A program made the position numbers and the translations under genes. Below the pieces are notes generated by a model. It did no database searches, was not told the origin of the DNA, and was given only the letters and a program-made list of their open reading frames with translations. Positions 1 through 12,000 of a stretch of DNA of 64,000 nucleotides are shown here, piece after piece (the first letter of the stretch is position 1; the number at the start of each line of letters is the position of its first letter). Origin of the DNA: Heterocephalus glaber (taxonomy: Eukaryota > Chordata > Mammalia > Rodentia > Bathyergidae); the NCBI RefSeq assembly GCF_000247695.1, contig NW_004624843.1, positions 1,867,570 to 1,931,569 of the forward strand, in the 5' to 3' direction.

Positions 1-404
1 GGGTATTGATTATCCAGGATTTAGTTCACAGGGCTCAGCCATCCAGGCACACAGAAGCTGGTGTAGCCGTGATTCAAGGAGGCCTGGCTACTGTTCAACC
101 TGGTAGTAGACCTTGGCATCAGCCATGTGGTGCTGCTTTCACAGGCATCCAGAACGCAAGAGTTGTGAGGTCAGGAAGGCTCCACCCAGATTTCAGAAGA
201 AGGCCTGGGAGGCCAGGCAGTGTGCCCGAGAGGGCTGTGGGTGAAGCTGTGAGTGTGAAGGTAGTAAATTTTGGGTTCCTTGCTGTTTAAAACTGTACAG
301 CATAGTGGGGGAAATGAAATAAATGCATTTATAGTTTTAATACAATAGGATGAAGGTATAAAAGGGCCCTAATCTTAACCCTAGTATAACCCTAACTCTA
401 ATCT
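1..404. other. Intergenic, unassigned
   Basis: I recognise no gene. An open frame at 6-290 has no recognisable protein features. A degenerate telomere-like patch lies at 367-403. Confidence 0.5.
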
Positions 405-611
405 ACTGGTTCTCAACCAGAGGTATTTTTTCCTTTGAGGGACAGATGGCAATATGTGAAGATATATTTGGCTGTCATGACTGGGGGCATCCTGGCATCT
501 AGAGAGACTGATAATACGGCTGGGGCAAACATGAGGCAGCCCCCTCACCTCCATGGCATAGAGTTACCCAGCTGCAGATGTCAGTGTGCTGGGAACGAGA
601 AACACTGACCT
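405..611 (+). mobile_element. hAT-Charlie type element
   Basis: CTGGTTCTCAACCAGAGG at the start, then GGCAATATGTGAAGATATAT, GGCTGTCATGACTGGGGGC, CTGGCATCTAGAG, ending CGAGAAACACTG. The same family is present at 57410 and 62119. Confidence 0.75.
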
Positions 612-3192
612 AACTACCTAGCTCTGTGTGAAACATCCCTGGAAGAAACTCATTTGATAAGGTGTGTTATGCAGATATAATGTGTTCCTACAATGTGCTA
701 GGAGCTGAGCAGAGAGCTGGTGTCAGATTTCTTACTATTTCCATCTCTCTTAGCGTCACTGCTTAATTTATACGAGGCCCAGGTCAGCAGCAAATCTGTT
801 TTGTTTTGCCTAGAAATTTGGAACTAATTAGGATCCTTGCTGTCACAAAAGGACTAAAAAGTATTTGAGTTGAAAGGGTTTAGATAGTGACTTTTCTGAA
901 ATTTCATCATTTCTACACATATCCTAAATACGAGCATATAAGGCGAATAGGAGAGGATTTACCTTTCTTCTTCCCAAACCAAATACTTACTGAGGAAATG
1001 AGTTTCATATGAACCTAATTCTACTCGTGAAATGGGAATTTTCAGAAAGGGAAACTAGAATATTAACTCAACGGTGAGTCCTGAACTTTTAAACAATAAT
1101 TGGGGGTGTAGCAACTCAACTTCAAAATAAATTATCTTCAAAGTTTCATTTGCTATAAAACGTTTGTTTTGTTTTGGTTGGGAGAACACATGTATATTGT
1201 TCAGTTGACTTCAAAGATGGCTCTGCCCTTCTTATTTTAGAGTAGTAGTGCTTGAATTGGCCCGTGTTACAGTATTAATATCTGCATCACTAGACCTATT
1301 TCCACTCCTAGATCCTCACTTCCTTTGGAAAAGTGTTTCAGCACATTCTGGGAAGGAGGAAGAATGCATGAACAAGTACCTAAAAGCCCCCGATTCCCGC
1401 AGCTTCTCACCAAGAGGGACTTTCTGTCCAAGCAGGAAGCCCAGGAGGAAGCTCAAAGGGAGAACCCAGTAGTAGACCTGGAAGCATTCAGGTCACCCAT
1501 CTCCTGGTATTTCTCCGGTGGGATAAGATGCAATGTCCAAGATGCACCTGTAAATGAACATGAGCGAAGCAGACACACACCAGCCCCTCACAGGACAGTA
1601 GTGAAGACTGAGGTACCCAAATGACCACTGCGCGGGCCTGCTGTACACCTTCCCTTTCCTGACAGAAGAACTCTTTGGCTTCTGTTGCTCTTATCCCGTA
1701 ATCAAGGATTTCTACTTGTTAGGGGTCCTGTGTCCCCAGTTCTTGCTAATGAAAGTATAATATCCATGAAAAGCCCGACAGAAAATTATGTGGACATAGT
1801 ACAGGAATGAGGTTGTGGAGAGGAGACAGGGAAGGAGTTACAGGAGTCTGGAGTTAACTATTGTTCTCAGGAATTTCTGGATATAAGGGGATAGGGGAAG
1901 GTGGGCATAGAGAAGAGTCTTAAATTACGAGACAACAACTTTTGGCAAATCCCCATACAGAGAGTTAAGGAAAGATATAAATATATTACCTAAGTTATCT
2001 TGACTGAGAACCCCTGAAATAATAAAGTAGCTCTAAGAGCAGTTATCTTTCAATTTTCTCTGACTATTGGCTGAGAAAGAAAAGTCTGTATAATGATCAG
2101 TGCATGTATATGTGTATGAGTAGAAATTCTGTCAGGCCAAAGCTGATGTGCTCCTCGCCCTACCCTATATCACATCCTGTCCTAGCTGATCCGCTCCTAG
2201 TCTTTGGTTTTAAAAGTCTGTTTGGCATCCCACAAGGTGGAATGCAAGATCTATAATCTGTACCAGGCCAGGGAGGAGTATTTTAGACTCATGGGCCACA
2301 CACCCACCTTTGCTTTTGTTTATTCTTTTACAACCCTTGTTACATGTTTTTTTTCCCCCCTACAACATAAAAATGTAGAACTGTTAGTCACGGTGGTCTG
2401 TGGCTCAGAGTTTGTCCACTTTTTATCAGTGGTCTGCAAACTACACTTTAAGGCAGAGAGGAAATGAAATATCAGGGAAGGGGAGGAGTTTAGACAGTGC
2501 AACCTTCAGCCATCCAGCTGTGTATGGCCTTACTGTATTTGCACACTGTATTTGTAGCCCCTGTTTTTAGGGGTGGGGAAAACATTCTCTTCCATGCTTG
2601 TCTTCATGAACCTTCTATTTCAATAGCTGCCGCTTTTAAATTTTATGACAAAACTCTTATTTTAAAACTATTTGGTCCTCAATGTGGAAGTCACTACAAC
2701 AGAGTTATTCAAGATTACGATTTGAAAGCTGTGTTAATTTATTCTGTTTAAGAAAATCAAGTACTAAAAATGTCTGCTTTTTTACCCAAGATACTACTAT
2801 ATATAAATACTTCTGGATATATGATCCCTTTTGATCTTAAAAGCAATCTTGTGAAATATGCTAGTAGGTATTATTCTGGCATTTTAGGAGTAATTGGCAA
2901 GTAATGGATAAAAAAATTGATCTAGTGCCTGTCCACTTATTCATCTGGTCTCTTCTTTATAAACAGTGAAAATGTTACATTTAAATATATTTTGAATACT
3001 AGTCCTGCCTTAGGCCTCATGATACCAGGTCTTACAGTTTTCTTTTCCCAAGGCTTAATAGCATTGACCTGCACTGCTTAGAGTTACTCACAAACTGCCT
3101 TAAATTTTCTACCATGGAGTATCTTGGCCACACAGAAGAGCACATTTTCTGCACACTGACAAGATAAAGCTATGTAGACCTACCTACCTGCA
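612..3192. other. Intergenic, no gene seen
   Basis: Short open frames only, none with recognisable domains. Possible MIR fragments near 660-740 and 2820-2900. The last 100 bases show weak similarity to the SLC19A3 intron next to its large exon. Confidence 0.5.
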
Positions 3193-3975
3193 AAGTTTGC
3201 GAGGGCTTCCACTGCTCCATTATACACGGAAGGACTTTGGGATGGTGTTTTGTAATCCCATAGGATTTGAACATAGTTCAAAATGTAACCAAAACCTGCA
3301 GTGGAAAAAGTTCACCCCAGGGACAGTAAAAGAGACACCTCGAGGAGTAGCACTCCTTCACATTTTGGAACCACTGCATACATTCTTTAAGGCCACAATT
3401 TCAGTCTTTGGGGTGCCCTGCTGGCTGTCCTCCAGATTCCCAGCAATGGTGAATGATTTCTGCCGAGCTGTTCTGTGATCCTCCCCAAGGGCAGCACGCT
3501 TTCCTGGTGGAACTTGCAAGTTCCTTGGAGGAACTTCTTTGATGGGTTCCGTATGAAAAGTACTCTTCTTCAACACAGATAGAAAAAGTGAGAGAGTGAA
3601 AGCCACAGAGACAGAGATCAAGGACATGACGTGCAGGTAAAAGTATGACAGGTTTGCCAAGGATACCAGGAGTTGGGCCAGCACCGAAGCCACAGTGTAG
3701 GCCACCAGCGTGACGCTCCGACAGTAGCTGCTCACCCTCTGGTAGTGCTCAGGGCTGACCACGCTGTATATGTAGGCGTAGTAGGCCACCTCGGTGGCTG
3801 AGACCATCCCAAAGACGAACTCGACAGCCTGCATGGCTCCTACTCCTTGGCCAAACAGGAGCAGCAGCCAGGTCACGATGAAGCTGATGCCTTGTAGGAT
3901 GATGACTGGCTTGTAGCAGACGTAGTCAGTGAGGACAAACACTGGGAGCAGCAGCGCCAGGTAGGAGTATGTCCA
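3193..3975 (-). pseudogene. SLC19A3P: SLC19A3 large-exon duplicate, truncated and frameshifted
   Basis: This is a copy of the 814-nt SLC19A3 exon. Bases 3580-3975 are identical to 40114-40509, and 3193-3579 are about 80 percent identical to the matching part, with indels. The reading frame runs through [17 protein letters not shown] and [15 protein letters not shown], then a one-base deletion at the FVQWF codons shifts it into a stop at 3358. A second one-base deletion lies near 3325. The first 24 bases of the exon and its acceptor are absent: similarity stops abruptly at 3975 and no AG acceptor follows. A donor-like CAG|GTAGG remains at the other end, and faint intron similarity continues to about 3090, so this was copied as DNA, not as a processed transcript. 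No copies of the other exons are seen in the window. The symbol is descriptive. Confidence 0.9.
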
Positions 3976-4335
3976 AGATACATTATGTGCATGTATGACA
4001 AGACCACATTGAAACCCAATATTTTAAAAAGTCAATATGAACTGCTGAAATATATTTAAAATAAAAACAAATTTTACAGAAAGAATATGCCCAAAATGGA
4101 AAAATGTGTTTTGTGAGCTGGAAGATTAAACAGGGAGAGTTTGAGGCTAGACACAGCAGGAAGTGACATGACCTGAGGGCCCGATACCTCCATGGTTGAG
4201 ACAATGTGTGTCAGTGTCAGGACTCATTGCTTGGCCTCTGACCAAGTGGGTCCAGTTTCATACTTTAATTGGAGTTTCGAGCAAACATTAAAGAGTAATG
4301 GAAAACCAAAATTCAAGTGAAACCTTGCAAGGATG

Positions 4336-4453
4336 AGGCTAGGTGCGGTGGCACACGTCTGTCATCCCGGCACTTGAGAGGCTAAGGCAGGAGGACTGCC
4401 TCAAGTTCAAGGCCAGCCTGGGTTACATATTGAGACTTTGTCTCAAAAAAACA
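4336..4453 (+). mobile_element. B1 SINE
   Basis: 7SL-derived monomer (GGTGCGGTGGCACACG to GTCTCAAAAAAA) without the internal duplication. It is flanked by TTGCAAGGATG at 4325-4335 and 4454-4464. Confidence 0.85.
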
Positions 4454-4488
4454 TTGCAAGGATGTTAGCTATCCATGACAAGTGGAAG

Positions 4489-4590
4489 GGCCAGGGATTT
4501 AGCTCAGTGGTTTCACCGCCTGCTGCGCAAGTGCCAAGGACCCGAGTTCGATCCCCGGTACCAGAGGAAAAGAAAAACACAAAACAAAAC
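4489..4590 (+). mobile_element. ID-type SINE
   Basis: GGGATTTAGCTCAGTGG (A box) and CCGAGTTCGATCCCCGG (B box) with an A-rich tail. It lies 25 bases after the target duplication of the B1 element. Confidence 0.9.
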
Positions 4591-4960
4591 AATCAATTCA
4601 TAACGAGTGGATTCATACCTGCAAGTGTCAAAAAAAGGGGAGCTATTTCTTTTAGTTGAGTTACACATTTTTTTAACTTTTAAAAAATATAATTTGACCT
4701 GTATATGCTATTGAGGGTGGAAAAGAGGCCAGACTCATAAGCTAATCTTTTCAGATGTTATTTCCAGGACAATGTGTAGCTGCTCAGATACTGTTGCCTA
4801 TGAGCCTTTAACAAAATAGTTGACTCTTCTTCAAAGTCAGAATGAAAAGGACAAGGGACTGTTTCAATACTGAACCTGATCTTCATTATCTATGATACAC
4901 ATCAGCATGCAAAGGAGTGTGCCACTGAGATTTTATCGAGGTGATCAGGCAAACATGTAA

Positions 4961-4993
4961 CACTTGATCTTAGCCAAAAGGCTGAGAAGCGAT
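4961..4993 (-). ncRNA. RNU2P: Truncated U2 snRNA pseudogene (first 33 nt)
   Basis: The reverse complement starts ATCGCTTCTCAGCCTTTTGG and ends GATCAAGTG, which is the 5-prime end of U2 with one substitution (G to A). Flanks AGGCAAACATGTAA and AGGCACATATATAA look like a diverged 14-bp target-site duplication. It is too short to be functional. Confidence 0.85.
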
Positions 4994-5779
4994 AGGCACA
5001 TATATAACAAATAACTATTTTGAACTGAATGTCAAGAGAAAGAAATGTGTTTGGGTCAATCTTTTGTTTTTCCACATTCTTAGATTTACCTTATTGGGCG
5101 GCTATGGACCAACCATGAGAAACTCTTTAGCTCTCTGTTCAGATCACTTTTAGTCACAACTTCTCATGGGACCTTGGCTGCGTTAGCCAATTGCTTGATC
5201 CAATCTGTAGTACATGATGATTTCAGTTTCCATAAGGGAAATGTATAGTGGAGAGAAGATGACGTAATGGGGGCTGGCATAGACTCTCTTCAATCTTTGT
5301 TTTCTCTGACTTTCAAGACCACGGAAATAAACCTACTGATTTACAGAGCCCGAGAATGTCCTTCAATTTGGCCTAATCTGTGATCCTTCTCTTGGAATTC
5401 CCAGGGAAGTTTTGGTTACCGAAGTGTGGAAGAACTTGTCTTTCTTTCTCCCTGGCTTTTAGGTGTAGTTTCTGCTCTGGTTCTGTGAAATCCAGCCCAG
5501 TAGTATCTCCCAGCTAGGCCAGTTTGTACCTAATGGCACACTGGATTGATGGGCATGTACTTGTGTTTATTGCGAGGGGTAATGGGGGATTGGTCTAGGG
5601 AGGAAAATTTCCTTGGAGAAGAGTGGGGGAATATGGATGGGCCTAGGACAGAGAAGGAAACACAGAAAAAAAATCTCACAGTTTTACCATTGGCTGAAAA
5701 CTCAAGTTACTGAATTATTTTCCTAAATAAAAGAAACCAATACGGTTCTTTGATCTTGTTATTGCTCACTGGCTTAAAA

Positions 5780-5936
5780 CAGTGGTTCTCAAACTTTACC
5801 ATATATCAGATTTTCCCAGAAGGTTTGTTTAAAAATGGACCACAGGAGCAGTGTGGGGTCTGAGAACTCACCTTTCTAACACATTTGCAGATCATGCTGA
5901 TATACGGGTCTAGGGACCACAAACTCAGAACCACTG
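5780..5936 (+). mobile_element. MER5A-like hAT-Charlie element
   Basis: Terminal inverted ends CAGTGGTTCTCAAACTTT and CAGAACCACTG bracket the interior words ACACATTTGCAGATCATGCTGA and GGACCACAAACTC, as in the small hAT element MER5A. Confidence 0.85.
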
Positions 5937-6300
5937 AATTAAAGGCAACTTAGGACTAGATTCTCTGACTGAGTAAAAGTTACAAATACCCTTCATATTT
6001 GTACACAAGAGGGGTATCTTCAGAGGATTTTTTATATGCCTTTCAGTAGCTTTCCCTTGCCGCCCCTTCATGCTGATCTATTATCCTCTACTTCTTCTAT
6101 TCTTAAGTAGGGGATGGCGGAGTAATTAATGAAAAACTACTTTCAAATATGGCCAAGGTAGTCAGTCAAATCCTACTGTAGTCTTTTAGAGTTAGAAAAA
6201 AAAATGAGATTTCTTCTGAGGCAGAGATCTTGGGCTGAAGGTGGGAAGGTAAGATTGGTAGATTTTAGACAAGAAAGAGTCATGAACAGACCTACTTTCT

Positions 6301-6389
6301 TTTTTGTTTTTGGTACCAGGGATCGAACTTGGGTCCTTGCACTTGTGCAGCAGGCGGCGAAACCACTGAGCTAAATCCCTGGCCCCACT
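6301..6389 (-). mobile_element. ID-type SINE
   Basis: Reverse-oriented ID (GGTACCAGGGATCGAACTTG to GCTAAATCCCTGGCCCC). The flanks AGACCTACTTTCT and AGACCCACTTTCT form a 13-base duplication with one change. Confidence 0.9.
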
Positions 6390-6674
6390 AGACCCACTTT
6401 CTAAGCAAACATCTATACCATACTCTGGTCATGAGCTTATTAACATGTAATTATTGATGAAGTGGAAGATCATTTTAATGAGTAATTAAATATGGAGACT
6501 AAAGCATCCCGGGGGGGGAGGTAAAGATTTATGAACAGATAGAATCTTTGATTTTTTTTCAGTATTAAGCCCAAGTGAACATATATAATACCAGTAACCT
6601 AAATTAATTTGAACCATCATCCATCCAGGTCCTTTTATTGTTTTAAATTCAGTACCTATTTTGAGAAGAATTAT

Positions 6675-7019
6675 GTAACATGGAAACGGTAAGGTCAGAC
6701 TGAGGCATGACTGAGACCACCGAGGCAGGCAAAGTCTAAGCAACATGCAATGAGTTTATTGCCATCTGGGTGCAGATGGGTCAAAGGCGAGAAGGCCATT
6801 GGCACTGAAAGGAGGGTGTGCACGGTTGATATGGAGAAGTTTAGGTAGGGGAGGGGGCGTTGGTGGAGAGTGTGGAAAATTTCAGAGTCCCATGGATGAT
6901 GGGCCTGGGGGTGGCTGATAAACAGGCTGCTGGCTTCTTGTTATCTCTGTGCTCCTGTGGATGTGGGTAGTGGGTCGGCTTGGGTGAGGGTCCGACTTGG
7001 GGCACCTGTCAGAAACACA
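6675..7019 (-). mobile_element. Probable endogenous retrovirus LTR
   Basis: Read on the minus strand the segment contains a C-rich U3-like region, AATAAACTCATTGCATGTTG as poly(A) signal and R/U5 start, and a TG..CA outline (TGTTTCTGACAGG to CATGTTACA). Flanking duplications are not clear, so the limits are approximate. Confidence 0.5.
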
Positions 7020-7465
7020 ATTGGATCTTGGATGAAATTAAAACACAACACATAGAAGTAGATTTCTGGGCGGTTATTTCGTCTGTGATCCTTTTTTTTT
7101 TAATGTTGGAAATACAGTAACTCCTGGTCCCACCCCAATGTTGGCAACCAGTTTGTGAAAGTAGAATGTCAACTAAAAGGGGTGGATTGGTGGGTTTGCC
7201 TACACTGGGGAATCCATTACAACTAATCAAATGGAGGAAAATTTCTAGGGCAAATTTTCTCCAGCATTTCTATTATTCTGGTTAGCCTGGGCGCCAAGTT
7301 TGCCCCCTGCTGGTACTTTTTTTTTATTGTCAAAAGAGAGTCTTGTTATTTTTATCTGCCAGTGTTCTGTCTATGTAGCCCCTTTGATAGAAGAGCTTTC
7401 ATTATGGTCTATGAAAAACTAATGACTATGTAGGAAGAAATTTGAAAACATAAAAGGTTTATCCT

Positions 7466-7550
7466 GGGCCGGGGATTTAGCTCAGTGGTGCCGCAGCCTG
7501 CCTTGCAAGCACAAGGTCTCGAGTTCGATCCCCAGTATCAAAAAAGAAAA
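7466..7550 (+). mobile_element. ID-type SINE
   Basis: GGGCCGGGGATTTAGCTCAG to GAGTTCGATCCCCAGTATC and an A-rich tail. Confidence 0.9.
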
Positions 7551-10059
7551 GTATAATATCCTTTGATTATGTGGTCTATCTGAAATTGAATGGAACAGAA
7601 AACTAGACATGAAAGCTTCAAGCAGCCCTTCCTTAGGTCTCTCTTTTTAACTTCAAGGCATTTCTCTGTTTTAAAAACTAATGGTGGATCTGTAACTAAA
7701 AAAATTTAATCACTGAAGTTTCAACTCCAGGTAATCCTACTGGCATACTTTTTAATATTTCAGGCAGATAGCAGTTTTTAGTTAATTTTTAACCTGCTGT
7801 TTCAAAGGTCATTGGAAAATCAGTTAAAATGTTGCTAAGCAAATGCTGTGATTTGCTCCTAATTATGGTAAAATGCAAATTCCTAGCCTTGCATAGAAAG
7901 TGGGATGCACCAAAAACAGTGGACTTTTGATCTGGAAGTTGGTCTATCCTAGCATTGTTTCAGCCAAAAAGTCGTGGAGCCTGCGGGTTGTGCCACTGGT
8001 GCCTGCTCCCAGCGGCTGGGCTCCTCATGAGCACTCCAGCTCTTACTATGATGTAGATCATCAGATTGCTTTCCAGGTGTATTTAATCCTCGTTGTCTGA
8101 CATTGTTCTTTAATGCTTTCCAGGACCATTGATTAAAAGAAGGTAAAAACTGTTCACTTTACTATTTGTGAGGAGTAAACGAGTTCAATAGGAGAGGATT
8201 CGGGTCAGCATCTAATACAACAAATACTATCTTTCTTGAGAATCTGATCTAGGCTCAGTAGCCTGGGAATTGTAAGCTCCAGTGAATTACTGATAAAATA
8301 AAAGCTTATAATGTCAGACCCAGCTAATTGGGATTGTTGATCATCTATCTAAAATGTGTAATCAATTACCAGTTTATGTTATGAGAATAAGGAGAGATTA
8401 AAAGCTACATTTATAGTTTAACTAAAGGTTGCAAAAAGAAATTTTCATTAAGAAATTATATTGTCTGAAAGTATTCTATCAGTACAGACTTACATAAGAA
8501 AACTTATAAATCATCCTTATCTTTCCTTAAATTGCATATTTATAGCTGCCCGCTTTAGGTAACACTTGGTCAGCTCAGTTAGGCTCTGCTCAGAATACAT
8601 TCTGTCTGCACAATACTTTTTATTTTACTAATTGATTTAGAGTCTTCTCTAGATAGACTAAGTTCATGTATATTTATTGTACGTACTTTTAAAAGAGTTG
8701 AAAGGAAATGATCTCTACATTCTAGCTCATCATGACTCAGTATTAAAAGTATTTTTATCCAGATTACTTAATTCAGCATTCTACCCAACATTTCCCATCT
8801 GGCCTTTCTTACTGGCAATGTTGGTTAATACCCACTGAGCATGTGGCCTTATTTTTAATAATGATGAGGCCGACATTCTCCCAGTTCATTTTTAGTAGTC
8901 ATACTTGCTATTTAGACGACATGAACTAAGATCAGGATGATTCATTTCAATGGGATGTTTCTTTGTCTTCCCAGGAATCAGAGGGACCAGTGAATTGTTT
9001 GATATCAATTTTGACACTGGAAAGTAGGGTGTTTCTATAATAGCTGCATAAAAAAATGTAGAAGTAGCTTTAGCATTGTATAATGAGTGGAGGTGAGAAG
9101 CATTTTAAAGCATTGAGAAAAAGCCTAGGTAACCTTTAAGAAATATAGATATTAAAAGCAATGCCAGTGAGGGCTCAGAAGGAAGTGAAGATAGCTATAA
9201 AGTTTCTCTTGGTTTAGAGAATGCACGTATCATCATGAACAGAATGTTGCTGGAATTATGAACATCAAAGGTACTTTGGTGAAGTCTCAGTAAAAAGGAG
9301 GAAAATGAAAATGTAATTGGGAAGGAAAGGTGATTTTTATTGTAAAGTAGAACTTGGCTGAATTATGTTGTACCTTTGGGAGGACAGTGAAACTCGTACG
9401 TGATGATGAACTTGCATATTTCACTTGGCAAATTTGCAGATCAAATGTGGAAGCCTGATTTCTGCTTGCTGATCATAGTGAAGTGTGAAAGAAAAGAGAA
9501 AAACTGACAAAGGAACTGCTGAACAAAAAGGAATATGCTCTTGATGATTGGGAGGTTCTAGATAGTGTGCTCCAGCAGTAGCCAAGAATTAGGCTCGACA
9601 ACTCTTTGCTGGGTAAATGAGGTGTGTGACTCTTGGATGTAACACACAGCCTCAGCAGAAGCCAAGAACAGAGAGTCAGTTGTTCAGGAAAGACGTGTAG
9701 AGGGCCCTCTTGTCTGATGGCTTGGGTCCCTGTGATTGCCTGAGAGGCTGACAAGGTCTTTGAGAGTTTTAAACCAGCAGAAATATTACTGGTCTGGACT
9801 GAAAGAGACAGAACAAAATTAAGGAAGAATAACCTCAAGATGATGGGTGCAGAGGTTTTGGTTGACAGGACCTCCCCAGGGTAGGGCCACTTTCCCAGCA
9901 GCCAAAAGAGTGCTGGAGGAGAGGCCCAGAAGAAAGAATATCAGGCCACAGGAAATTGTTCTCAGCCTTGAAAGCTAACCAAATTCTGTTGTACTTAATT
10001 TGAATTTTTAAACATTTGCACAAAACATGTGGTTAATTTTACATTAAAAATTTAGGAGG
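7551..10059. other. Intergenic, no gene seen
   Basis: A/T-rich unique-looking DNA with short uncharacterised open frames (for example 9473-9838 minus). I recognise no repeat with confidence. Confidence 0.5.
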
Positions 10060-10138
10060 GTTGGGGGTGTAGATCAGTGGGAGAGCACTGGCTTAACACG
10101 CATGAGGCCCTGGGTTCAATCCCCAGCGTGAAAAAAAA
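10060..10138 (+). mobile_element. Classic ID SINE
   Basis: GGTTGGGGGTGTAGATCAG to GGGTTCAATCCCCAGCGTG with poly(A). This older subtype has GAGGCCCTGGG where the abundant local subtype has CAAGGTCCCGAG. Confidence 0.9.
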
Positions 10139-10975
10139 GCTTTCATTTAAATCTGCTCTGTCCTAGTTTTCTGTATTTCTGTACTTTCATTATTGTCAAA
10201 TAGAAATAGGACAGATAACTTTTTATTTACATATAGAGTGAAGTTTTCCAGTCTGTTTTTGTAGCTACCCATAAATATCTTTAGTGAGGTAATAAACATT
10301 GGCTACATACCATATGGTTTTTAGAAAACTTAGACGTTCTCATAAAAGATTGTAATGTAAGTTTTTAAAAACTGAATGTTGTATGGAATGTAGAACTGAT
10401 AAGGGAGAATCTAACCCATTTTTTAAGAAAATTGTAATTTTCAAATGAAAATTTAAATTTTTTATAGTCTAGTCATTACTATATTTGTAAATTTATTTTG
10501 TAGTGATTTTTCCCTCCTGAGATAGCAATGTTTATAGTAGCCATTGTATTCCTTATCAAAGTTATCATGTTTCGGGGGTAAGTGTGCCATTATGGCAATG
10601 AAGGTGTCTCTTGTGAGGAAGTTGATGTTTCAGGACCTCATTGACGGGTCCATGCTTTGGCCCAACAAAGTCTATGTCCACCCTCAATGCTCAGGTAGCA
10701 TTTGGGGAAGGAAAGAAGCTGAAAGGACAGAAGGAAGCCTATTCTCTTGCTCTAACTTATTCATGTGCTTTTAGCCAGTCTCCCTGGTCATGAGCAGAGC
10801 ATAACGGCAGTGTGGCCAGGCCGGAACAAAGACTCATGCTGAAAATACCATTCTGTATAAGTCGTAAGCACAGGTTAGCTGTACAGAGTTTGCACTTCTA
10901 CTTCTCAATGCAAAACCTGTTATTCACAATGGGCATTATCATCCTAGAAGTTTTCTTTTAAAGAAAAGATGACCA

Positions 10976-11046
10976 GAGTGGAAGATACAGCTTAGAGGTA
11001 CTGAGTGTGCTTAGTATGTGCAAGGCCTTGAGTTTAATCTCAGCAC
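10976..11046 (+). mobile_element. Old ID SINE
   Basis: Degraded ID (AGGCCTTGAGTTTAATCTCAGCAC) whose tail has grown into a (AGAA)n run at 11048-11077. Confidence 0.7.
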
Positions 11047-11047
11047 T

Positions 11048-11077
11048 AAGAAAGAAAGAAAGAAAGAAAGAAAGAAA
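11048..11077 (+). repeat. (AGAA)n microsatellite
   Basis: Seven units grown from the tail of the adjoining ID element. Confidence 0.9.
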
Positions 11078-11100
11078 ATGATGAGCATGCATTTATCAAC

Positions 11101-11600
11101 TTTCTGTTACTATAACAAATGCCAAATATTTGAGATAAATCAACTTACAAGGAGAAAAGATTCATTTTGGCTCAGTTTTGGAAGTTTCAGTCCATGATTT
11201 ATTGACTCCATTGCTGTGTCCTTGTGGTGAGGCAGTGCTTCATGGTGGAAGTGAACTATAGAATAAAACTGCTCACTTCATGGCTAGGAAGTAGAAGCAA
11301 GGATGAGGGGGAGCAAGAGACTGAGGTCCCATAATCCCCTTCACTGGGGCCCCATAATTCCCTTCATTGGAGTCCCATAATCCCCTTCACTGGGGCCCCA
11401 TAATTCCCTCCACTGCGGTTCCACAATCCCCTCTCCTAGGCGTCCATAATCCCCTTTAAGAAGACTCTCTCAGTGACTGGAACACCTCTCACTAGGTCCT
11501 ACTTCTTAAAGGCTCCACCATTTTCCACGTGTCCCTGCCTGGGTACCAAGCCTTCAACACACGGGCCTTTGGGAGACATTCCAGATCCAAACTAAAGCAT
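11101..11600 (-). mobile_element. MaLR-like LTR carrying an internal minisatellite
   Basis: The segment begins TACTATAACAAATGCCAAATA and includes GGCTCAGTTTTGGAAG and TTTGGGAGACATTCCAGAT, all characteristic of reversed MaLR-type LTRs. The middle is occupied by a 23-base tandem repeat (11328-11457). Confidence 0.55.
11328..11457 (+). repeat. 23-base minisatellite, about six copies
   Basis: The unit CCCATAATCCCCTTCACTGG plus three more bases recurs at a spacing of 23 bases; alternating copies read ATTCCCTTCATTGG or ATTCCCTCCACTGC. Later copies are more diverged and the last is partial. Confidence 0.85.
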
Positions 11601-12000
11601 CATCTCTCTTCTAGAACCTTCTTTTGTTACTCATAGCACTACAAAGAAATTGGGTCTAGGGTTATTGTTGGAATGAATAAATCTCGTATGTGTCTCAAGT
11701 CACAGTATACAGTAAAAACTGCCAAACAAATGCTAACTATAAAATGCTTGTGTTTGTGAACTTTTTGGTTTCCAACAGGATGCCCCCCCCCCCCAGCTTA
11801 TTTTTTGCTTTAGTTGAAGGCAACAGGGCACAGAAAATTTCTACCCCTACCAGGGAGTGAGGGGCTGAGTTGTGATTTATTTTTATCTGAAGGACTTGTT
11901 TTGACACTGTTGGCCCCCGTTACTAATTCATAGGGCTACTAATTCATAAGGCTTTCTGGGGAGGTATTGGGACCAAGACTTGCCATTTCTTTCTTTCTTT

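Noticed and set aside
355..371. GGTATAAAAGGGCCCT identical to the SCYGR TATA region
   Set aside because: Only these 16 bases match. Neither the upstream sequence nor the leader or start codon is similar, so I treat it as coincidence.
4489..4566. Possible tRNA genes at the many A-box/B-box sequences
   Set aside because: They are ID SINEs with poly(A) tails and target duplications, and lack a foldable tRNA cloverleaf.
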